From Candidatus Latescibacterota bacterium (GTDB taxonomy: Bacteria > JAAXHH01 > JABIQT01), in contig JABIQT010000598.1 of the NCBI GenBank assembly GCA_018667995.1, forward strand, positions 1 to 5,713: 5,713 nucleotides of DNA, given 5' to 3'. The notes beneath the pieces were generated by a model. That model was given only the letters and a program-made list of their open reading frames with translations. It was not told the DNA's origin and did no database searches. This document shows positions 1-5,567 of the stretch, piece by piece. How positions within the stretch are numbered: position 1 is the stretch's first letter; every line of letters begins with the position of its first letter. The position numbers and the translations under genes are program-made.

Positions 1-393
1 CGCGATCGACTTGACGTTACTAATATCAATCATATCGCTCCGTCGTCTCCGATTCATTCCTCAATCACCATCCCCGCCCGAGAGCGGCAAGCACGTCTTC
101 CTACCATCGTCTAGTTGGCACCCATGTCCCACACGTTGGCCCATGAAAAATACCACCTGCCTCGCCTTTTTCAATGACGAGTTCAGGTAGTCAACTATAC
201 ATTCTCTCCCAAACCTATCAGATGACAGTCAATTGCCGTATCCCTGTGGACCAACTTCAAGGCATTATCTCCCTTGGCTATGACAGACTGGATTCACGCA
301 ACACTTCGGAGTGCCATTCCTGTTTACCAAGGACAACTGTGGTGAAGTCGTATTCACAGCCGAATAGGACGTAGTCGTCTCGAGAAATAAGCG
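1..393. other. gene-free leader upstream of the cluster
   Basis: No convincing gene is visible on either strand. The only sizeable open frame (ATG 174 to 374, 66 codons) has no Shine-Dalgarno sequence, no recognisable motif and looks less GC-rich than the genes downstream, so I read it as chance. The stretch probably carries the promoter and operator of the cluster. TTGACG at 11-16 resembles a -35 box and TATACA at 196-201 resembles a -10 box, but neither has a good partner at 16-18 bp. No T-rich terminator hairpin of an upstream gene was found. Confidence 0.5.
114..145. repeat. imperfect direct repeat, 21-bp period
   Basis: GTTGGCACCCATG (114-126) recurs as GTTGGCCCATG (135-145), identical except for two bases missing in the second copy. 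The copy starts lie 21 bp apart, about two helical turns, so both would face the same side of the DNA. That geometry is typical of tandem operator half-sites for a transcription factor. It lies about 270 bp upstream of the first gene, which is far for a simple operator. Chance recurrence is possible. Confidence 0.35.
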
Positions 394-405
394 TTGGCGT
401 GCCTC

Positions 406-410
406 GGAGG
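406..410 (+). promoter_or_regulatory. ribosome-binding site of the ceramidase-like gene
   Basis: GGAGG lies 4 bases before the ATG at 415, slightly close but a strong match to the anti-Shine-Dalgarno sequence. It decides the start: the alternative in-frame TTG at 394 lies upstream of this site and has no comparable motif of its own. Confidence 0.65.
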
Positions 411-414
411 CACT

Positions 415-1707
415 ATGCTAAAGCTGACCACATTTCGATCTGACATCACGCCGCCAATTGATCACCCGCTCTGTGCCGGCTGGTATCCTCCTGCCGAATC
501 GGTAAAGGACCGCCTCTATGCGCTCGGCGTGATCCTCGTCCCCGATGACGAGCTTCCGATTGTTCTCTGTGCACTCGACTGGGCGGAACTGAGTAACGGC
601 GACTACGATCGCTGGCGCTCAGATCTTGCGGCCGCAGTGGGTACCTCAGCCGAGAGGGTAGCGGTCCACTGCATCCACGCCCACGATACACCCTGGCCGG
701 ATCGTGATGCCCAGAATATCCTGGATAAATTCGGATGTTTTGACTTGATCATGGCCGGCGATTGGGCAGAGACCGCACGACGCAGTGCTGCAACTTCCGC
801 TGCATCTGCAATGGTCGGCTTACGATCGGTGTCACATGTCGGTGTTGGAGAGGCGCAGGTTGACCGCATCGCTTCCAATCGGCGTATCATGGGTGAAGAC
901 GGTAGAATCAAAGCGGTACGGTGGACCAAGTCGACGGACGCCTCGATTCGAAACGAACCAGAAGGGCTCATTGACCCGATGCTGAAGTCCGTCAGTTTCT
1001 GGGACGGGGATTCCCTGCTGACGACTCTTCATTATTATGCAGTACATCCAACAAGTAAGGACGGCACTGGCGTCGTGACGCCGGAATTTGTGGGACTGGC
1101 CAGAAACCGCAGGTCAGAGGAACAGGGCATACCAAATCTCTATTTCACCGGATGCGCAGGTAACATCACGGCTGGCAAGTTCAACGATGGCGTCGCAGAC
1201 AACCGCGACCTGTTCACCGGTCGCATTCACGACGCGATGGTCGCTTCAGAGGAATCAATGAGAAGAAGTCCCATCTCTTCTTTGAGATGGGCCGTTGAAG
1301 AGATCTGTCTGCCCCCGCGCGAGGATCTCGACGAAGCGACACTGTTATCCGAGATCGCAGCCACGGCATCGAGCCCAAAGGTAGAAAGCAAGGCCGCATT
1401 AATGTTGACATACCTTCGTAGACGCGAATCCCCCATTCCTGTAACCTGTCTTCAGATTAACCATGATGTGGCCATCGTCCATCTTCCGGGCGAGACCTTC
1501 ATCGAATACCAGTTGCATGCTCAGGCCGTGAGACCGGATGCATTTGTGGCGGTGGCGGGATATGGTGACCTCGGCACCGGATATATCACCCTAAAGCAGT
1601 CCTTCTCTGAAGGCGGATACGAGCCGGTTGACGCCTTTGTCTCCGGTGAATCTGAAGCTATTCTTCGCCATGCGATAGAGCGCGTATTGCGGGTTACCTC
1701 TATCTAA
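415..1707 (+). CDS. neutral/alkaline ceramidase-like metalloamidase
   Basis: The 430-residue product resembles the N-terminal catalytic domain of neutral/alkaline non-lysosomal ceramidases, zinc amidases. What I see: an opening SDITPP (9-14); HCIHAHDTP (85-93), matching the family's HTHSGP zinc motif; HYYAVHPTS (206-214), matching the second histidine motif; GCAGNITAG (246-254) where ceramidases have GDVSPN; LPGE (357-360) and AGYGDLGTGY (381-390). By alignment by eye to the Pseudomonas enzyme (zinc ligands His97, His204, Glu411, Tyr448; nucleophile Ser274), the likely ligands are His88 or His90, His211, Glu360 and Tyr390. The nucleophile position appears to be Thr252. Full ceramidases are secreted and about 650-750 residues; this one lacks a signal peptide and the C-terminal immunoglobulin-like domain. 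Ceramide is therefore an unlikely substrate; a cytoplasmic amide or ester linked to sugar metabolism is more plausible. Family assignment is good, activity unknown. The start is ATG 415 behind GGAGG; TTG 394 would add 7 residues. Confidence 0.85.
   Translation: MLKLTTFRSDITPPIDHPLCAGWYPPAESVKDRLYALGVILVPDDELPIVLCALDWAELSNGDYDRWRSDLAAAVGTSAERVAVHCIHAHDTPWPDRDAQNILDKFGCFDLIMAGDWAETARRSAATSAASAMVGLRSVSHVGVGEAQVDRIASNRRIMGEDGRIKAVRWTKSTDASIRNEPEGLIDPMLKSVSFWDGDSLLTTLHYYAVHPTSKDGTGVVTPEFVGLARNRRSEEQGIPNLYFTGCAGNITAGKFNDGVADNRDLFTGRIHDAMVASEESMRRSPISSLRWAVEEICLPPREDLDEATLLSEIAATASSPKVESKAALMLTYLRRRESPIPVTCLQINHDVAIVHLPGETFIEYQLHAQAVRPDAFVAVAGYGDLGTGYITLKQSFSEGGYEPVDAFVSGESEAILRHAIERVLRVTSI
1270..1291 (+). 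repeat. perfect 8-bp inverted repeat inside the ceramidase-like gene
   Basis: CCCATCTC (1270-1277) and GAGATGGG (1284-1291) are exact reverse complements separated by TTCTTT, forming an 8-bp stem with a 6-base loop. It sits within codons for residues about 286-293 of the ceramidase-like protein and is not followed by a T-run, so it is not a classical terminator. It may be a chance feature or an mRNA structure. Confidence 0.5.
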
Positions 1708-1714
1708 CAAGTTT

Positions 1715-1749
1715 CGGGAACTGGCTCCGGATTTCAGGCCAGCTTCCCG
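1715..1749 (+). promoter_or_regulatory. intercistronic stem-loop, possible attenuator or mRNA-stability element
   Basis: CGGGAA (1715-1720) plus CTGGC (1721-1725) pairs with GCCAG (1738-1742) and TTCCCG (1744-1749), giving an 11-bp stem with one bulged C at 1743 and a 12-base loop. It starts 8 bases after the stop of the ceramidase-like gene and is followed only by GTTT, so as an intrinsic terminator it would be weak. It could reduce readthrough, mark an RNA processing site or protect the upstream message. It also sits immediately before ATG 1754, which argues that the downstream gene starts later, at 1781. Confidence 0.6.
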
Positions 1750-1780
1750 GTTTATGCGAGAAATGAGGCAGGCAGACGTA

Positions 1781-3475
1781 ATGGATCAATCGAAGAACCC
1801 AATCATATTCAATGGCGACTGGGGAGCCATGTTCTGGGCACCGAACCTCTGGCAACCGGAGGGAGGACCTTATACCGCCAAGGCCATTGAGTCATTCACC
1901 AAGCTACTGTCGGACAGTGGTGTTGATACGTTCGCTATAAGTCCCAATACCCAGATCGCGTGGTACCCCAGCAAAGTGGTGCCCACAGCACTGGACGGGT
2001 ATACCCGTGGCGATCAGCGCTGGGCACGGTGGATGCGGTCCCATTCCTCAGCAGCCAACATCGCCATGATGGATCGCTATCTCGACCTTGTGGAAGCAAA
2101 GGTTGACTGGCTGGCTGAAGCTATTTCCCAATCTCGAAAACGCCACATAACGCCATGGATATCGGTCCGCACCAATGATCCTCACGGCTACCTCGAGAAG
2201 TGGATAGACAATCCCATAAACTGTCCGCTCTTCAAAGACCCCGCCAACGTGTTGAAGGGCACACCCCTGCGCCCGGGCAAACACGCCGATGTCCTATGGA
2301 CCGGCCTGAACTACGAACGCCAGGAGGTACGTGACTATTTCATGGCTATGATCCGCGAACTGGTTATGGACTACGATGCCGATGGCCTCGAACTGGATTT
2401 CCTACGTACTCCCGCCATCTGTGAACCAGGAGCATCGCAAAAAACGGTTGAAATAATCACTGACTGGATCAGCGAAATCCGGGCACTTACGTGTTTGAAG
2501 CAGGAGACGAACGGACGGCCCTATAGCTTCGGTCTGCGTGTCCCGGCCGCCCTTGGCGCTCTGAAGGCCATCGGACTCGACGTTCAGACTATTGTGTCCG
2601 AAGGACTTGTTGACTTTCTGAGTTTCAGTAACTACATGCAGACGGCGTGGGATCTTCCCCTGGACCAACTACGCTCGGTTTTAGGCCCCGATATCACTAT
2701 ATATGGGAACATCGAATCTGGCCTCAATGGTCTCCCGGTCTCCCTGCCAGGAGATGCCATTGACACAGGGGAACCACAGGTAGATGCCGCCCACCGGGCC
2801 GGAACAGAAATGAGAAGCCCCTACATCGTGACACCGGCATTGCTGGGAGCGGCAGCGGGAAAGTGGATCCTGGGTGCGGATGGCATCGAATTGTACAATT
2901 ACTATGCGGTAGATGAGGATAACGGCAAGGATCGGGTCTGCACGAAACAGAATATGCGGGCCGACTACTCCGCCATCAAGCACCTCAAATCCTTGAAATC
3001 AATGCGTGGCCTACCGAAAATGTACGCACTGAGTACCATACTCTCTCCCGTCTGGAATCCGCCATTCGATACCCCTGATCAGCTGCCGGCAGTACTTGAA
3101 CCCGATTGGCGACGCGGATTCCGCATACCTATGTGTGCCGAACCTGATGACCCTAATCTGGAAATGATCGTCCAGATCGTAGTGGATTTACGGGACAGTC
3201 TGCCGCCCATCGCCGTCAGCTTTAACGATTCGTGGCCGTCTCTCAATGGCGAACCTACATCGGAACTCCTGTTTCCGCAGAATGAGTATACCCACCACAC
3301 GCCGGAGCACACCGCATTCAATTACGTGATGGGGGTCGGGAGTATAAGGGATGGCTGGAACGACGTATCCGTGTACAATGGTTCTCACGAAAGGCATTCT
3401 CCGAGCGATCGACGTGCAAATTCCATAACGATTCGTAGCATTGAGTTGGCTATTCGAAGGACCGACGGGCGTTGA
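1781..3475 (+). CDS. TIM-barrel glycoside-hydrolase-like protein
   Basis: The 564-residue protein looks like a (beta/alpha)8 glycoside-hydrolase-like enzyme with a C-terminal beta-sandwich. Supporting features: an N-terminal strand NGDWGAMFWAP (11-21); VDTFAISPN (48-56); HITPWISVRTND (122-133); DYDADGLELDFLRTP (197-211), the typical acidic strand end of glycosidase-like barrels with Glu204 and Asp206 as candidate active-site acids; VDFLSFSNYM (277-286); ITIYGNIE (305-312); and GADGIELYNYY (365-375), which resembles the last barrel strand. Residues about 445-560 are beta-rich and end in GWNDVSVYNG (525-534) and a short amphipathic strand, a pattern common in accessory jelly-roll domains. No signal peptide is present, so it should act inside the cell. 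The exact family is not resolved; relation to the family-10-like glycosylhydrolase group (GHL10-type) is my best guess. ATG 1754 would add 9 residues but abuts a stem-loop and has no ribosome-binding site; ATG 1781 has a weak AGG-rich region (1765-1775) upstream. Substrate unknown. Confidence 0.75.
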   Translation: MDQSKNPIIFNGDWGAMFWAPNLWQPEGGPYTAKAIESFTKLLSDSGVDTFAISPNTQIAWYPSKVVPTALDGYTRGDQRWARWMRSHSSAANIAMMDRYLDLVEAKVDWLAEAISQSRKRHITPWISVRTNDPHGYLEKWIDNPINCPLFKDPANVLKGTPLRPGKHADVLWTGLNYERQEVRDYFMAMIRELVMDYDADGLELDFLRTPAICEPGASQKTVEIITDWISEIRALTCLKQETNGRPYSFGLRVPAALGALKAIGLDVQTIVSEGLVDFLSFSNYMQTAWDLPLDQLRSVLGPDITIYGNIESGLNGLPVSLPGDAIDTGEPQVDAAHRAGTEMRSPYIVTPALLGAAAGKWILGADGIELYNYYAVDEDNGKDRVCTKQNMRADYSAIKHLKSLKSMRGLPKMYALSTILSPVWNPPFDTPDQLPAVLEPDWRRGFRIPMCAEPDDPNLEMIVQIVVDLRDSLPPIAVSFNDSWPSLNGEPTSELLFPQNEYTHHTPEHTAFNYVMGVGSIRDGWNDVSVYNGSHERHSPSDRRANSITIRSIELAIRRTDGR

Positions 3476-3526
3476 ATATCTGGTTTGTGCCAGGGCATTC
3501 AAGGTTAAGTCCCTTCCCGTATGGGG

Positions 3527-3631
3527 CCCGATCCTGATCATCCGTAATCACATTCTACCGCGGCCGAGCAAGCATCAGGAGGCTTTCCGATTATTGCTGA
3601 AGTGCCAATCGGCAGAGCCCCGATCCTGATC
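3527..3631. repeat. perfect 13-bp direct repeat
   Basis: CCCGATCCTGATC occurs at 3527-3539 and again at 3619-3631, 92 bp apart. Two partial relatives follow, GCCCTGAT around 3643-3650 and CCCCTGATCG at 3655-3664. The repeated CCTGATC words in a non-coding gap before a gene may be protein-binding sites or remnants of a small duplication. Confidence 0.5.
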
Positions 3632-3675
3632 TTGCTGGGCGAGCCCTGATTATCCCCTGATCGAGACAATGAGCA

Positions 3676-3681
3676 AAGGAG
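3676..3681 (+). promoter_or_regulatory. ribosome-binding site that marks a CTG start
   Basis: AAGGAG is one of the best Shine-Dalgarno matches in the window and lies 6 bases before CTG at 3688. No ATG, GTG or TTG follows it in the gene's frame until TTG 3829, 147 bases later. The site therefore supports initiation at CTG 3688, or less likely at ATT 3685 (3-base spacing). Confidence 0.6.
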
Positions 3682-3687
3682 CTGATT

Positions 3688-4533
3688 CTGTCATTTCAAT
3701 ATGAGCAACAGGAATCCAAACTCACGGGCCAGCTGGGCCCCGGGAAGGTACAGGTTCTGGGAGCGAACGGCCTGCGCCTTAGCGGGCTCGGATCCTTCCA
3801 TCTGGACGAAGGGCCGGACTTTGCCTGGTTGAACATCTACCGGGCACTAAGTCGGGGCCGGCAACTCGAAATCACGCGTGAGCGAGTTCCGGACAAGATA
3901 GATATTGAGAGTGGTGCGACCGTGGTACACTGGAAACCATGCGCGGCCATACAGGCCTCTCTGACTGCGAAATACCAGATCAACGAGGAAGCATCTGCAG
4001 TTGACGTAGTCTTCTCCGCCCATTTCGAACAGAACTACCCGGATTTTGAACTCTTCATTGCAAACTACTTCACACCATACTTCACACCCAGGTACGCGGT
4101 CACAGATAACAGAACCCATCCTGATGGCGTTTTCTGGTATGAGAAGAAGTGGTACAATGAGGACGAATGCGAGTCCTGGGCACGGGATAAAGATGCCGAA
4201 TCTGTCTTTTCGGACGGACGCTGGACCGACGGCTACCCGCTCAATTGGCGGCGCGGCCCCCGCTACGCGTACCCACTCATGACGCAGCAGCACCGGCATG
4301 GTTTTGCGGGGGGGCAGGGCGCAATTGTCCTCATGGCCCGCCGGGAGGATTGTTTCGGTATCTCGGGATATAACGCCTACCATAATGCCCAGTACCTGCA
4401 TCTGTGGGGCCGCGACGTCGAAGCCGGAGAGCACATTGATATCCCGGTCCGCATGGTCATGCTGACCCAATTCGACAATCTACAGGAAAGCGCTCTGGCA
4501 AAATACGAGACCTGGACGGAGGCACTACGATGA
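3688..4533 (+). CDS. unrecognised beta-rich protein, apparent CTG start
   Basis: I do not recognise a named family. Read from CTG 3688 the product has 281 residues, with no signal peptide or membrane segment. The frame is open back to a TGA at 3670-3672. The first conventional start, TTG 3829, would begin at residue 48, inside an apparently structured segment that includes LSGLGSFHLDEGPDF (31-45), and has no Shine-Dalgarno sequence. The protein is rich in aromatic residues and alternating beta-type segments: FELFIANYFTPYFTPRY (120-136), DGVFWYEKKWYN (146-157), TQQHRHGFAGGQG (199-211), GYNAYHNAQYLHLWG (227-241) and a closing AGEHIDIPVRMVML (246-259). That last pattern resembles the final strands of galactose-mutarotase-like beta-sandwiches, so a sugar-binding or epimerase-like role is a guess. 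His202, His204, His232 and His238 are candidate ligand or catalytic residues. It overlaps the oxidoreductase gene by 4 bases, suggesting coupled translation and a shared pathway. Coding status is confident, the start less so, function unknown. Confidence 0.75.
   Translation: MSFQYEQQESKLTGQLGPGKVQVLGANGLRLSGLGSFHLDEGPDFAWLNIYRALSRGRQLEITRERVPDKIDIESGATVVHWKPCAAIQASLTAKYQINEEASAVDVVFSAHFEQNYPDFELFIANYFTPYFTPRYAVTDNRTHPDGVFWYEKKWYNEDECESWARDKDAESVFSDGRWTDGYPLNWRRGPRYAYPLMTQQHRHGFAGGQGAIVLMARREDCFGISGYNAYHNAQYLHLWGRDVEAGEHIDIPVRMVMLTQFDNLQESALAKYETWTEALR
4518..4522 (+). promoter_or_regulatory. ribosome-binding site of the oxidoreductase gene
   Basis: GGAGG lies inside the end of the preceding gene, 7 bases before the ATG at 4530. 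With the ATGA stop/start overlap it fixes the start and suggests that ribosomes finishing the upstream gene can re-initiate here. Confidence 0.75.
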
Positions 4534-5567
4534 CCGATACGAGACTGAAGATTGGCGTTGTGGGAGCAGGTTGGGCAGGATGCCAGGCCATGCATGCGGT
4601 CCAGGCTTTACCCCGCACGGAGTTAGTAGCCATAAGCGATGTGATGCCCCAGCTCTTGGAGGCGGCCGGTCAGAACTACGGATGCAGCCGCCATTACGCG
4701 GATTACAGGGAACTGCTTGCCGACAACGATGTGGACGCCGTGTACCTTGCGGTAAATCCCGTGCTACGGCACCAGATGGTGCTCGATTCCTTTGCTGCCG
4801 GCAAACACGCGCTCGTTCAGAAACCCCACGCCGTTCGGGCGGAGCAGATTCTCGAATATGAATCCGCGGCAGCCTCCGCCCAAAAAACCCTACAGTTCTG
4901 TTACTTCTTGCGCCACAATCCCCGTAATCGCATCATCCGTGCCGCAATCGATCGCGGTGATATCGGTGATCCTTATCATGCCCGCGTGTTCCTTAAGTAC
5001 AACTCGAAACCCGCGGCCGAGGGCATCACGTCCTGGCTGCAGACGTATGGTCAAAAGGGAGGCGCTCTGGGTCAACACGCCTCCCACGAACTGGATCTGG
5101 CCTGGTGGTGGCTGGGCCGGCCTGAACCCCGCTGGGCATTCGCGACAAAGCATATCTTGAACCCCGTCTACGACGGTCCTGAGGGGCCTGCGGAGGACTA
5201 CATCTCCGGCATCATCGGTCTCGATGGTGGCAAGACCCTACAGATTGATTGCTCTCGATGGCTGCATGCCGATACGCCCACCAGCGTTGAAGTATACGGT
5301 CATAATGGCGCCATAAGAGAGGGAAAGATCAGCCGATTCGCAGATGATAAGTATACTTCAGCAGAAGCAGATACGCCCCTCGACATTCCACATACGGATC
5401 CACCAGCCGATCAGATCTTTTTCTATCATGAAATCGAACACTTTGCTATGGCTGTGGCAGGTGAAGTCGAACCGGATGTGAATGCGACGGATGCTTATCA
5501 GTTCATGCGCTTGCTTGATACGATCTACGACAGCGCCGCCTCTTCTGAAAAGGTGTATGTCCAATAG
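4530..5567 (+). CDS. Gfo/Idh/MocA family NAD(P)-dependent oxidoreductase
   Basis: This 345-residue protein has the family's normal length and two-domain order. The N-terminal Rossmann fold shows GAGWAG (12-17), the nucleotide-binding glycine loop, and an acidic strand-2 end, AISD with Asp37, which hints at NAD(H) preference. DAVYLAVNP (69-77) and HALVQKPHA (93-101) follow; the latter is the usual EKP motif with Gln97 in place of Glu and Lys98 kept. The C-terminal alpha/beta domain has GGALGQHASHELD (177-189), matching the catalytic GGxxxDxGxH segment. Against Bacillus inositol dehydrogenase (Lys97, Asp172, His176) the equivalents are Lys98, Gln182 and His186, so the catalytic aspartate appears replaced. 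The C-terminal helix EIEHFAMAVAGEVEPDVNAT (301-320) is typical. Known members oxidise or reduce sugars and polyols in the cytoplasm; the substrate here cannot be named. The gene overlaps the preceding one by ATGA. Family assignment is firm. Confidence 0.93.
   Translation: MTDTRLKIGVVGAGWAGCQAMHAVQALPRTELVAISDVMPQLLEAAGQNYGCSRHYADYRELLADNDVDAVYLAVNPVLRHQMVLDSFAAGKHALVQKPHAVRAEQILEYESAAASAQKTLQFCYFLRHNPRNRIIRAAIDRGDIGDPYHARVFLKYNSKPAAEGITSWLQTYGQKGGALGQHASHELDLAWWWLGRPEPRWAFATKHILNPVYDGPEGPAEDYISGIIGLDGGKTLQIDCSRWLHADTPTSVEVYGHNGAIREGKISRFADDKYTSAEADTPLDIPHTDPPADQIFFYHEIEHFAMAVAGEVEPDVNATDAYQFMRLLDTIYDSAASSEKVYVQ

Larger units (their letters stand above)
3476..3687. other. intercistronic spacer with repeats
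   Basis: This 212-bp gap separates the TIM-barrel gene from the next gene. It holds a perfect 13-bp direct repeat, related CCTGAT words, and only weak hairpins such as CTGG(3480-3483)/CCAG(3490-3493), none with a T-run. A TTG-initiated frame 3441-3629 overlaps the upstream gene and shows no protein-like features. A tiny frame ATG 3669 to TGA 3704 (11 codons) lies at the right edge and overlaps the start of the next gene. The gap is long enough for an internal promoter, but I cannot pick out convincing -35 and -10 boxes. Confidence 0.45.

Noticed and set aside
116-133. TGGCAC in the leader as a sigma-54 promoter element
   Set aside because: No TTGC element at the required spacing downstream.
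174-374. 66-codon plus-strand open frame in the leader
   Set aside because: No ribosome-binding site, no recognisable motif or domain, and composition unlike the real genes; best explained as chance.
394-414. TTG 394 as the start of the ceramidase-like gene
   Set aside because: GGAGG lies downstream of it and just before ATG 415, and the family sequence begins at about residue 4 of the ATG form.
1069-1082. GGCGTC/GACGCC near-palindrome in the ceramidase-like gene
   Set aside because: Only 2 bases separate the arms, it lies in coding sequence and may be explained by codon use.
3441-3629. 62-codon TTG-started frame overlapping the end of the TIM-barrel gene
   Set aside because: Overlaps a well-supported gene in another frame, lacks a ribosome-binding site and shows no protein features.
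3669-3704. 11-codon frame as a leader peptide before the CTG-start gene
   Set aside because: No good ribosome-binding site and no regulatory codon run; kept only as a possible sign of a sequencing indel.
3701-3832. ATG-started frame of 43 codons overlapping the CTG-start gene
   Set aside because: The peptide is Arg/Ser/Trp-rich with no protein-like pattern, lacks a well-spaced ribosome-binding site (AAGGAG ends 19 bases upstream), and ends inside the real gene.
3847-4470. Long minus-strand open frame (207 codons) antisense to the unrecognised protein
   Set aside because: The plus-strand frame has an ideal Shine-Dalgarno sequence, ATGA coupling and plausible protein composition; the reverse frame is cysteine- and arginine-rich without motifs, as shadows usually are.
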